This document shows positions 1-10,572 of a stretch of 64,000 nucleotides of DNA, piece by piece; position 1 is the stretch's first letter; each line of letters opens with the position of its first letter. The notes beneath the pieces were generated by a model, which saw nothing but the letters and a program-made list of their open reading frames with translations, had not been told where the DNA came from and made no database searches. The position numbers and the translations under genes are program-made. The stretch is from Halichondria panicea (taxonomy: Eukaryota; Porifera; Demospongiae; Suberitida; Halichondriidae): the NCBI RefSeq assembly GCF_963675165.1, contig NC_087380.1:6394071-6458070 (forward strand), given 5' to 3'.

Positions 1-69
1 GGTGACAGCTAGTATACTAGTTTCTATAATGAGCGATTACTGTATGGTGCATTTTTAGAAAAAACTAAC

Positions 70-1760
70 CATCCGTTCCTGACTATATCTTCTTGATGAA
101 TGCCTTGGAAAGAATCGTTGGTACCACCTTTTCCCCCGTGTAGGTGACTCACTACTCTCCTCTGTTACACTTGTCACTGTGGGCTCAACTGTTTCCCCTG
201 GTGATGGTGTAGTCTTGGATTCAGCCTCTTCTCCCTATTTAAGAAGGCATACTAACCATAATAAAGCGACAAATACACTGATATGTCCAGGTGCAGATAC
301 TCTTTTACTCGTGCTATTATCGACACTCACTGCTCTTTGTGATGTTCTCCAAGAAAATAATCGCTGATACCACTTTTTTTCGTGGCTTTCTTGGATTGTC
401 TTTTCCCCTTTCTCTTCAGTATACTCTTGTCTGATCTCAGGTGATGGTACTGGGTTGATGACTCTCTGAAATGAGCAAAACTAGGGAAAGTAATATAGGA
501 GTCACAATCTCAACATACCTCAAAGATAATTTCACTTGTTGATCCATGAATTAACGACACCTTTAGCACAGAAGGAATTATTTGTGCAATTTGATCACAC
601 TGGTGAAATGATAATTGTACTATCCCTAGGAAGAAGAAAATAAGCTGAATGGAACCATCCTCGATTGAATGCAAGTGTAAAGTGTAGACAGGTACTTTAA
701 GAATCCTAGCAATAGCAGCCTTTAGATCCGGATAAATTGCAAGAGAACAAGTGTCAAGCTTGAAGCAAAATTTAACTTTTTTTTTATCATCATCCAATCG
801 GCTGATCTTGCAAGGCTCTACTTTCCATGCGTTGAGAAATTCTCTGAGCTCAATGAAATACGTAGCCAAATCACTTTGATCACTTTCAGCTCCAAACTTT
901 TCTATCACATCTTCTAGAATCTCAAAATCAAGGAATGATGAAAATGGAGAGATAATAACAAAGATTTCATCAACACTAGCAGCCCTTCTGAGATCTTCCT
1001 GCTGGTGGGCAAGCAGCATGTTACTCTCACTCTCAATCACAGCACAAGATGTTCGATACGATGTGAGGAGGGCTACCAGGGACATCAATTCAACATTACA
1101 CTTCTTTAGAGATTCTCTCGTTGCTGTTTGCAGGTTAGCAAACTTCTTCTTAATGTTTTTGATGTCGTTTGTCAGTTGCTGTTCATCGTCACTCCTATAC
1201 TTCCTTTTCTCCCTGTGGCCAGTTTTTTCTATGACGGCGGAGGAGTTGACATTTAATAATAGCTCTATTAATTATGTCTAAAACAATTACCTGGAAGACA
1301 GTACTTCAGCTCCAACTTCTCTGCTAATCGTATTTCACCAACCAGAGCTGACCGTAGAGCATCAATCAATTGTTCCCATGAGGCTCCTATTGTCACCCGT
1401 AGCCAATGGAGCAGGACTGCCTCTAATGGATTGATTTTCCCCTGTTCGATTGCATCCAGGGTATCAGGAGTCAACCTCAGCTTCAGACCTATAGGTCGCC
1501 ACTTAGCCCTCACTTCAACCAATTCTTCACATAGAGTACCCAAATCCTTTGTGTCTAAGCCTAGGTTTGTTCCTGTTCACAAACACAAATCTATATAATT
1601 ATGTTCTCCTACATAATTATAGATCTAGCTACAGCTTTTTAGGCAGAGTGTACAACAAGCAGTTAATATGAACATTTTGATACAGAGTCCAATCTAACAA
1701 TCAGAATAATTATGTCTAACCTTTCTGTTTCTGAATCTCAGGATCACCTTTAAAAGCCAT
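70..1760 (-). CDS. Death-domain protein, copy A (3' end outside window)
   Basis: Five exons join in frame: 1721-1760, 1291-1572, 519-1228, 331-465, 70-234 (444 codons so far); a donor after 70 leads off the window. Exon 2 encodes a death domain (conserved RAKWRPIGLKL, then WEQLIDALRSALVGE and LAEKLEL). Exon 3 opens with a basic coiled-coil-like stretch (QQLTNDIK, KKFANLQTATRESL) and continues into an unassigned alpha/beta-like domain (FLDFEILEDVI, FKLDT, LKAAIARILKVPVY). Exons 4 and 5 each carry a KxWYQRxF motif. Death domains are homotypic signalling adaptors; a signalling role is inferred from that. The first exon (MAFKGDPEIQKQK) differs from the MASKD-type of copies B, C and E. The intron 235-330 is itself open and ends in a stop at the acceptor. 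Confidence 0.75.
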
Positions 1761-1924
1761 ATGACTCACTGGCCAGTCCCATCATCACCGGTTTATAAAG
1801 ATACGGCAAAGCTCCTTGCCTCGGGGAGGAAGCTGGGACTTTCCCTTAAATGCTGCGCCCCCAACACATCCACAAAAATATCATTGATCAAAATTACACA
1901 CTGTCTCTATACTATACATGTAGA

Positions 1925-2085
1925 GCTGGTTCTAGGAGAGCTAGGAGTGAGTGTTAGTAGAGTCTACATCTCTACTGAACTGCACCCTCCTGGGGGTACC
2001 CAACCTCCGCCCCTGTCCCCTCCCCTCCTGGTCCACTGTGCGTACGCAGGGAGGAGGCCCTCACTCGATCATAGCATATCTGCAA
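1925..2085 (-). pseudogene. Orphan XRRA1-like last exon, copy A
   Basis: Homologous to the last exon of the XRRA1-like gene (41601-41789), including the pyrimidine-rich acceptor. It starts LQICYDRVRASSLRT, then an indel shifts the frame relative to the intact exon. No other XRRA1 exon is nearby. It lies just upstream of DD copy A, the same order as at the XRRA1 locus. Confidence 0.7.
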
Positions 2086-2131
2086 CTGGGGGAGGAAGGG
2101 GGTGGATATTGTCACAAAACACGGTTTAATA

Positions 2132-2366
2132 CCGTATAGCGCGAACTTTTCGAGGCACTTACATTTCGTGGAATGGCCTCTAAAAGCATTTCGTTGCACA
2201 ATGTTTGTGGATTTACTGCTTACCGGAAGCCACACGTTTAATCTTTGCACTTTATAGCAAATAATTCTAATTAAAGAATAATTTTCGTGGACTTAATTTT
2301 CATGTAGGATTGCTAACCCACAAAATCAGTGAAAATTTCGCCCCTCGAAAAGTTTGCGCTATACGG
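2132..2366. mobile_element. TA-flanked inverted-repeat element (MITE)
   Basis: The ends are inverted copies of CCGTATAGCGCGAACTTTTC (right end CGCTATACGG), flanked by TA on both sides. The paralogous locus near 36599-36612 reads straight through with a single TA, an empty site. This is the pattern of non-autonomous Tc1/mariner-type elements. There is no coding capacity. Confidence 0.8.
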
Positions 2367-2449
2367 TACATTTACATGGACTTGGGAAAAACTGTGTATC
2401 ATTGGTATTGAATGAGTACAGAGCACGACTCTAATGAGTCACTTTGAGG

Positions 2450-2946
2450 CAGAGGAGGTTGGACACCACTTGACCTTTCTGCTAATTATGACCTTTTAAT
2501 TAAATTCTCTAATACCGCCCAACTAGTACAATAGTGGCCGAGGCAACACTAAATCTAAACTTTGAAGACTACCTATAGCCTCTCGATCTTTAGGCTTTAG
2601 AGTCTCAGAGTCTCTGTTCCTCGGTATTTTCCAAACTAAGAGTTTATTTCTAGTCTGTTTGTTTCTCTGTTTCCAAACAATGGTCTGTTGTGTACTAGCT
2701 GTATTCTGACTATACATGTAGACTAGTGAGGATATAGATATAGTGAGGTTAACAGGTGGTTAGAGGAACTGACAGAACTATAAGATCCTCCGAGTCTATA
2801 GATCTATAGTGTACGTGGCTTTGAGTGTTGCCACGGCCACTATTGCACTATACTAGTTGAATGAATTTAGCAGAGCGTGGGTAGTGAAAAGAATTATTAA
2901 AAGGTCATAATTAGCAGAAAAGTGAAGTGGTGTCCGACCTCCTCTA
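2450..2946. mobile_element. 497-bp inverted-repeat element with 9-bp target duplication
   Basis: Terminal repeats read (C/T)AGAGGAGGT(T/C)GGACACCAC, with further internal complementarity. The 9-bp flank ACTTTGAGG occurs at 2441-2449 and 2947-2955. Related unoccupied sequence (TCACTTTGAGGTA) is near 22750. A 9-bp duplication suggests a Mutator-like non-autonomous element; the assignment is inference. Confidence 0.75.
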
Positions 2947-3066
2947 ACTTTGAGGTACATGACAGACAAAAACAACAACATGAAGTACATAATGTACAAC
3001 TCACTGAGAGGTGGATTGTGTTAAACTATAGCTAGAGATGCATTACACCACACACGCACTGTGTAC

Positions 3067-3306
3067 CTTGATCATGTCTTTGGTGGGCTCTGATGGCGGC
3101 TACAGGTACTTGTACCTCTGGTACCAGGACACGGGCCTCAATGGCCATCATTGCCTCTTTCACCTTCTTCATGGCCTCGTCCACGTCCTTCTTGGTCTCC
3201 TGGGAAGTGGGGTCCTGAGGTGGTGCAGTGTGACCCATTGGTTTGCTAGCGCCGTTGGCCAGAGCAATGGCTGGGGCTGCCAGGAACATTGCAGTAGGAA
3301 TCTCAG
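3067..3306 (-). pseudogene. Chimeric SREK1-like exon (exon 3 fused to exon 6)
   Basis: One open stretch begins like SREK1-like exon 3 (acceptor, then AEIP..MFLAAPAIALAN, GHTAPP) and passes without an intron into exon 6 sequence (SQETKKDVDEAMKKVKEAM). It ends at a donor near 3066. The same fusion occurs at 37075-37304. It lies downstream of SREK1-like copy 1 and could be an alternative 3' exon or debris. Confidence 0.6.
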
Positions 3307-3327
3307 CTGCAAGGAGTGTACATGACT

Positions 3328-3332
<5 letters not shown>

Positions 3333-3360
<28 letters not shown>
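3333..3360. repeat. (CA)n microsatellite
   Basis: Uninterrupted CA repeat between the chimeric exon and SREK1-like exon 6. Confidence 0.9.
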
Positions 3361-3450
3361 TGTACAATGTGGTTACCATCATCATGTCTTTGGTGGCCTC
3401 TGGTGGCGGCTACAGGTACTTGTACCACCTCTGGCACCACGATACTGGCA

Positions 3451-6095
3451 TCAATGGCTATCCTTGCCTCTTTCACACTTCACCTTCTTCATGGCCTCGT
3501 CCACGTCCCTCTTGGTTTCCTGGGCAGTGGGGCCCTGAGGCTTCACTATGGCATTCTTGCTGTGGTTCACTCTGTGCAGTGGGGAGGGGTGTGGTGTGTG
3601 TGGAAGGTGGAGGGTGTGCGGTAAAGGCAGATACATCATAATATAGCAAAAGAATACAATATTACACTCACTATGCACAAAATGCACAATATTTACGCTA
3701 CAAATATCTACAATGTACTTTATAAATTGTGACTATTTCCTTGATAACACTAGGGGGTACAAAAGTGGTCACTGTAATGACATGACATGAACAGGTTTCA
3801 CTGTACATGTATGTCTATCATACAAGTTACGAGTTACACAGGCTAGTGCACGAGATGTGTACCAGAATAGGGTGCCTCCAGGTCAGATGTACTGTACAGT
3901 AGGGAGGGGGCGTATGCATGGCAACATGTGTAGGTAGTGTGTGCATGATATGTGTGGTGTGTGCGTGTTTATGTGTGCCAAAAAGAGAAAAGAAAAACCA
4001 ATGATGACAGCAGTTGAAAAGTGCATCATTGTGACAAAATATGCTGATTATTGCTATGGCTACTACATACACACGACTTGTACATGCAGCTTGAGTGGGT
4101 GGGTGCCAACACATTCAATATCCACATACAGTAAAAGGTAGCACACTAGAACCCTGTGCCTAAATACTCTCCTCGTGAACAAGGGAGGGATGATGCACTC
4201 ACTTGATTGGACGCTCTCCAAACATGGCTCCATTGTATTGAAGGGCTATGGGCACAGACTCAGGTATCGCAAACTCAACAAACGCAAACCTAAAGAGTAA
4301 GACAAAGTGTTACTACAGCCAGTACAGTGTACATGATTGAGTATTATGTCTCTTGGATCTTTCCAGAAACAAAATTAGTCAGCAAAAATGAATAATCTGC
4401 TAAGCAGAATGGTTTACATTTAAATGTATGTGAAATCAAACCTAATAAGTTATCATTCATTTCCCTCACCTGGTGGGTTGGGTCTCGTCTCCGGCCATCC
4501 TCACGTATTTGATCTCACCACAAGGCTGGAAGAAAGTGAGCACCTGTTCAGCCGTCATGTTGCTAGCCAGGTTGCCGACGTAGATGGTGCGTCGTATCTC
4601 TTCGATCTTGGTGGGGTCTACGTTACCAGTGAGAGGGGGAGGTTGGGGGACCACCGTGCCCATCATGGATATGAGGGGGGCAGTGAGCTGGGGGGTAGGT
4701 AATATCGTATATACACATGCATATATTGACAGAGCAAAGGTATCTAATGAGAACATAACGCTGTCACCAGACATATACAACTACATTGTACATGTAAGTC
4801 TGTTGTATCTGGAAGCAAGAGAGGAATTTAAGTATATTTCGAGCGCTAAAGCTAATCTTGCATGAATAGTAACTTACAGCTGCAGGGTTCATAGCAGCTC
4901 CCATAGCCATGGAGGCTGGTCCAGTGGGTGCTGGTGCCCCCATAGAGGGAGGTGTCGGGAGGAGAGGTGCAGTGTGACCCATTGGTTTGCTAGCGCTGTT
5001 GGCCAGGGCAATGGCCGGGGCTGCCAGGAACATCGCAGCTGAACCATCAGGAATCTCAGCTGCAAGGAGTGTTAAGACAAGCATGAAGACAGTTAATACA
5101 CGTACACTGTAAGCTTGCTGTAATTACGGTCTTACACAAACTCATACAAACTCACACAAACTCACACATTTTATTCTACCTTGTATCAATGTGAAAGTGA
5201 AACGCTGTCCTTAACACTATTCAAAACTGTACGTGATTAGTCATTGTTTACTAGTTCAGAATGTTCCCACAATTGATCTTAATTATTACTGTACACCGAG
5301 TTTCTTTCCATTGCGCATTGCGAGTTTGTTTACAACGCAATATTTGAAACACAATCAGGCTTGTACAGTGTTATTCGCAATAACTACACGTATTCGAAAC
5401 CCAGTATACATGTACAGTAAGTTGATGTACAGTAAGTTGAGAATGAATGCATCACCAAGGCAACTGCCCTAGCTCACCGTGTCTTGATCGTGCTATGATG
5501 AGAGCTCTGTCTATGAGCACAGTGTTGCTAAGGTGGAGACAAGCAGCTGCACTGTCTTCCTCCATGAAGTTGATGAAGCACACCTTGGAGGGGACACTCA
5601 GAGCAGCAAACTCCCTGCATGGAGAGGAGGGGGACAAAATGGAGGGTGGCAGATTATAAACAGTTTGTGCTTGATAGTTGATACCGTAAATGTACGGCCC
5701 TTACACAATAGCTGGGTGTGGTCAGGCCAACCGTTCTGACGGAGGACACACTTATTGTACATGTAGATCTAGCTCTTTACATTGATATAAAAGACCTTGC
5801 TGTACTTATAGCTTATTATCCATTTATACAATCACAATTAACAGATTTAAACATGTATATAATTATAATGGGAACAGAAGGGTTAGCATAATCCCTACTA
5901 GTCATTAGCTGGGTACTAGGTACAGGCTTTGTTTTCTCCAAATGATACCCACTCTCTCTCTCTCTCTCTCTCCACTTACTCCTCAGGGAAGAGCCTCAGT
6001 TCCTCAATGTCTCCAAAGTAACTGAACAGCTCCCTCATTTGTTGGAGGCCAGCAGAGGGCGACACATTGGTCACTTGGATCAGAGTAGTAGACAT
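3451..6095 (-). CDS. SREK1: SREK1-like splicing regulator, copy 1 (short form, no RS domain)
   Basis: Exons: 5980-6095, 5478-5614, 4878-5059, 4470-4687, 4203-4289, 3451-3571 (286 aa), all phases consistent. RRM1 begins MSTTLIQVTNVSPSAGLQQM and continues with VCFINFMEEDSAAA and NTVLIDRALII. A linker rich in Ala, Pro and Met follows, then NVDPTKIEEIRRTIYVGNL opens RRM2, ending FAFVEFAIPESVP, MFGERPIK and NHSKNAIVKP. This order matches vertebrate SREK1, a nuclear SR-related splicing regulator. The large C-terminal RS domain is missing: a 7-bp insertion in exon 6 shifts the frame to an early stop after MKKVK. It is the only copy with both RRMs open, so either a functional short protein or a recent pseudogene. 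The Arg/Ser region may lie elsewhere. Confidence 0.75.
5950..5971. repeat. (CT)n tract
   Basis: Simple CT repeat just inside intron 1 of SREK1-like copy 1; the homologous tract is shorter in copies 2 and 3. Confidence 0.85.
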
Positions 6096-7437
6096 GGCTA
6101 TCTACTATACTGTACAGTTTCTATTCCATGTGCTGAGTGCTGAGGCTGAGGTTAAATATTCGATCTTTACCCAATACACTTTTGTTTGTTTTTACAGGGG
6201 AGACCCTTATAGAAAACCTTCTGTACAGTTGCATGGTTAAATTTAGCCTCGATACCAGGCCACACTTCCCACTTCACTTAGGCTTCTTTTCTATGAAGGT
6301 CGGTGAAGGAGGCTAGGTTCAATTCAGTACAGACATTACATGCATGTACAGATCTAGCTATACCTACAAATGTACATTATGGGTTTTCTAGATAAAAATG
6401 CGTTAGAATTGATTTACAAGATGTGAGGCTGAAGGGCTATACTGACTGACATGTAGATCAACAGAAAAATAAACATACAAAAAGACACGAGATGTTAAGT
6501 GACACTATACGTACCTACATGTATCAAGAAGGCACACACACACACAACCACAATTAACGTTTTAGACTGACTCAAGTTTGACTATTATTTGGTGAGAAAC
6601 TGCAATCAGGGCCAGTCTGTGGGTAAAGAATGTATATAATAGCGGCCTGTCAATGTTAAATGTTTAATTTATTACTGGTCAATTACAGTGGGTTTATCAC
6701 CCTGTCTGCCCTATTGACCTGATATAGGTAGTTCGTACGATCACTAGATGATTGGTGTAGAAATATCGTCACGGCTTTCAATGCAGCTTTCACCACTGTG
6801 GGTAGAAAGCAATCAGTGATCATCAATGTACGCAGTAAGTAATTACAAAACCAGCCACATCATAATAATTATTGTGACCACTGGTGTCATACGTTATGAA
6901 TAATTATGAGAAGCTAAATTGGAGTGCTGAATTTTCAAACACTTCAATACGATCATGGTGGTATTATACTAGTTGGGCGGAGTCCAACCAAAGGTAATTG
7001 CCAGTATAGGGAATAGCAAGTGGCCCGCATTTCATGGCGAGTTTTGTGCAGTAAACATCTAGCTAGCAATCCGTGCCAAACTAAACGACTGGTATATCGA
7101 GGTGCTGTACTTGAGAGAGCCGGAATAGCGAGAGTCTATTATATTGTTCAGTGGTGTGGTAACGTTCACAAATGTTCTGTTAGTAGAATGTATCAATCAT
7201 CAGTAGTCACCATGCAATGTACTGTGTGAGGAGACAGCTAGCTACCACGCTACTACATACTTGCATATGAGTCTAATGTGAACTTCAAGTCATTACCATT
7301 GTCAGATATCTTAATTAGCGGTCGATCACTGAATACTATGACCCGGTGTCATAGTTAATTTATTTAGTGATCAATCACGATGTACAATTAACAAATACCA
7401 TGACCCTCGTGTTACCATTGGTGTCATACAAAGATAC
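6096..7437. other. Spacer with degraded repeats
   Basis: No gene recognised. The region matches the upstream flanks of SREK1-like copies 2 and 3. At 6975-7150 it holds part of the CAGTAGACTC-ended element that is complete at 26630-27013. Short ORFs have no family features. Confidence 0.6.
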
Positions 7438-7503
7438 CTGTGGTAGACTATCTGAAACAGAAGGGGTCAATCGTGAACCCAGTTGAGTCCCTGGATTTGG
7501 ATT
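7438..7503 (-). CDS. Small DD-family tail exon (22 codons)
   Basis: A 66-bp exon between an acceptor (..TACCAACAG) and a donor (GTATC). It reads NPNPGTQLGSRLTPSVSDSL and belongs to the Ser/Pro/Gln tail-exon family also at 15006-15287, 15693-15788 and 27.2-29.2 kb. It lies downstream of broken copy B, so use is doubtful. Confidence 0.45.
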
Positions 7504-7905
7504 CTGTTGGTAGAATGTAAATCAGAGATCAGTATTCTACTACATAATTATACTCGTATAGTCATTAATCAGTGGTCGATCACCAACACATGACCCTACA
7601 CGGTACGATGATAGCTGGAGGAATCACTATAACTTCACTATATTAGCATTTAAGAATACATTACCTCAAAATGACCAGTCACCATTGCTGAAGGAAGATT
7701 TATTTGTTGAAATGATTGTTCCTACAAAGACAAGTATAGTTACTGTACTTATAAAAATCATAACCCTAAGACTAAAGTATTATACCATAGATGGTGGTGG
7801 TGATTGTGTCTCTTGTCTTTGAGGTAGCTGTTGAGGTGACTGTTGAGACAAGTATAGTTACTGTACTTATATAAAAATCATAACCCTATTATACCATAAT
7901 TAGTG

Positions 7906-8063
7906 GTGGTGATTGTGGTGTCTCTTGTCTTTGAGGTGGTGGTGATTGTGTCTCTTGTCTTTGAGGTAGCTGTTGAGGTGCCTGTTGAGATTGCTGTTGA
8001 GGTGACTGTTCCTGTTGAGGTGGATTGTGAGATTACGGAGATTGCTGTTGCCGTGGTTGTTGA
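7906..8063 (-). pseudogene. Gln/Pro-rich tail exon of DD copy B
   Basis: Minus-strand sequence encodes repeats of the type PQQQSQQAPQQLPQRQETQS. A TAA near its start interrupts the frame where the repeat pattern predicts CAA. Part of the unit is repeated at 7790-7860. Confidence 0.5.
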
Positions 8064-8231
8064 TAGAATGTAAATGTACTGTGAAGTGACAGTTAGCTAG
8101 TGTACTACTATAGTAGTTGTAGTTTTGCAGTGTTCACCAATGTGAGGTAACAGCTATATAGTACACTATTAATTGTAGTTTCTTCCTTTATTCGTATAAA
8201 TGAGCGATTACAGTACAATAAAAAAACTTAC

Positions 8232-9954
8232 CCGTGCATGTCTTCTTGATGAAAGCCTTGCAAACAATTTTTGGTGCCACCTTTTCCCCCGTGTAGATGA
8301 CTCACTACTCTCCTTAGTTACACTTGTCACTGTGGAGTCAACTGCATGTATCCCCTGGTGATGGTGTAGTCTTGAGTTCAGCCTCTTCTCCCTATTTAAG
8401 AAAGCATACTAACCATAATAAAGCGACAAATACACCAGGTGCAGGTACTCTTTTACTCGTGCTATTATCAACACTCACTGCTCTTTGTGATGTTCTCCAA
8501 GAAAATAATCGCTGATACCACTTTTTTTTGTGGCTTTCTTGGATTGTCTTTTCCCCTTTCTCTTCAGTATACTCTTGTCTGATCTTAGGTGGTGCTGGCT
8601 TGCTGTGAGCAGGAGATGGACTTCTATCCTCTCTCTGAATGAGCAAAGCTAGGGAAAGTAATATACGAGTCACAATCTCAACATACCTCAAAGAGGACTT
8701 CACTTGTTGATCCATGAATTAATGACACCTTTAGCACAGAAGGAGTTAGTTGACTTAGTTATGCAATTTGATCACTTCTGAGAGCCATAATAGGTTACTG
8801 GTACAATCTCTAGACAAAAGAAAATAAGCTGAATGCAACCGGGCTGAATCGAATGCAAGTGTAAAGCATTGACTTGGACTTTAAATATCCTAGCAATAGC
8901 AGCCTTTAGGTCGCGATACATTGCAAGAGAATCAGTGTCAAGCTTGAAGCAAAGTTTAACGCTTTTTTTTATCATCATCCAATCGGCTGATCTTGCAAGG
9001 CTTTACTTTCCATGCGTTGAGAAATCTTCTGAGCTCAGTGAAATACTTAGCCAAATCACGTTGATCACTTTTAGTTCCAAACTTTTTAATCACATCTTCT
9101 AGAATCTCAAAATCAAGGAACGACCAAAATGGAGAGATAATGACAAAGATTTCGTCAACACTAGCAGCCTTTCTGAGGTCTTCCTGCTGGTCAGCAAGCA
9201 GCATGTCACTCTGTTTATGAATCACAGCACGGGACGATCGATACGATGTGAGGAGGGCTACCAAGGACATCAACTTAACAATCTTCTTCTTCTTCAAAGA
9301 TTCTCTTGTTGCTGTTTGCAGGTTAGCAAACTTCTTCTCAATGGTTTTGATATCATTTGTCAGTTGCTGTTCATCATTGCTCCTATAGTTCCTTTTCTCC
9401 CCGTGGCCAGTTTCTTTGGGGGGGGGGGTTAACATTAATAGCTCTATTATAAACATACAAATTTACCTGGAGAACAGTATTTCAGCTCCAACTTCTCTGC
9501 TAATCGTATTTCACGAACCAGAGCTGACCGTAGAGCATCAATCAGTTGTTCCCATGTGGCTCCTATTGTCACCCGTAACCAATCAAGCAGGACTGCCTCT
9601 AATCGAATGGACGTTATGCTTTTCTCTTGTTCGATTGCATCGAGGGTACCAGGAGTTAACCCCAGCTTCAAACCTATCGGCCGCCACTTAGCCCTCACTT
9701 CAAACAATGCTTCATATAATAAGCTGTAAATCACTTGTCTCTAGACCTGTACATAAAAACAGACCATGTCATACGTAGTGCTGTGTGACATATGTGTGTG
9801 AAGGGTACAACCATGCACATTTATTATATAGAGCTATATATTTACTATCATTATTATATATATAGCTAATCTATACATGTCAATCTAAATAAATGGTCCA
9901 ACCTTCTATCTCATCCCTGATCACTTCAATCTTAGTAGAATCTTTTGAGGCCAT
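8232..9954 (-). pseudogene. Death-domain gene copy B, disrupted
   Basis: Recognisable exons: 9903-9954, 9467-9746, 8687-9413, 8479-8634, 8232-8391. Exon 2 is 280 bp where the other copies have 282, 291 or 297 (all multiples of three), so the frame is lost before the death domain. Exon 3 is 727 bp, shifted at a poly-T run near 8965 and by an extra 7 bp near 8790. The death-domain core (VRAKWRPIGLKL, WEQLIDALRSALV) is still readable. Spacing to orphan exon B and SREK1-like copy 2 mirrors copy A. Confidence 0.75.
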
Positions 9955-10089
9955 GAATGCAAGCTAGCCAGGCGAGGGGGACTCTCCCTCTGCAGGCTGC
10001 CCACATTGACATCATCAACTTTAATAACAACACTATCATCAAAATTACCATCAAAATTACACAGTGCTGTCTCTAGATCTATAGTAGCA

Positions 10090-10253
10090 GTGTTTCTAGG
10101 AGAGCTATAGGAGTGAGTGTTTGGGCATCTTTACTGAACTGGCCCTGGAGGTACTCGGGTACCCGACCTCTGCCCCTGTCCCCTCCCCTCTTGGTCCACT
10201 GTGACCGTGGTACGCAGGGAGGAGACCCTCACTCGATCATAGCATGTCTGCAA
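10090..10253 (-). pseudogene. Orphan XRRA1-like last exon, copy B
   Basis: The acceptor CCCCTCACAG is followed by TTGCAGACATGC, as at 41789. It is open for LQTCYDRVRVSSLRTTVTVD, then drifts out of frame to an early stop. It lies upstream of DD copy B, with no other XRRA1 exon close by. Confidence 0.7.
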
Positions 10254-10572
10254 CTGTGAGGGGAAGGACAGTGTAAATAATTATAATAATTATCGCCACA
10301 AATGCAACAAATTGGTACAAATCAGTTGATTAATGATTAAGTTGATATTTCTATGTTTGAATGCTCCTGGGCAAATTCTTTTGTTTCTGGACAAAATTAT
10401 ACTTCAGCTATAGACACTTTATTGAATGTGGACGTTAGCGGTTAGAGATACTCACCTACCGAAAAGAAACTATTAAATTTGAGAGGATGTGTATGTACAA
10501 TACTAGCACACTAGAACCCTGTGCCTACACTCTTCCTGTGTGCATGTGATGCAGGTGTAGTGATGCACTCAC

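Noticed and set aside
1761-2139. Plus-strand ORFs upstream of DD copy A
   Set aside because: They run across an orphan XRRA1-like exon and a MITE in antisense, without conserved starts or splice sites.
8232-9954. DD copy B as a functional gene
   Set aside because: Two exons have lengths that break frame and there are further indels; sequencing error at several independent places is less likely.
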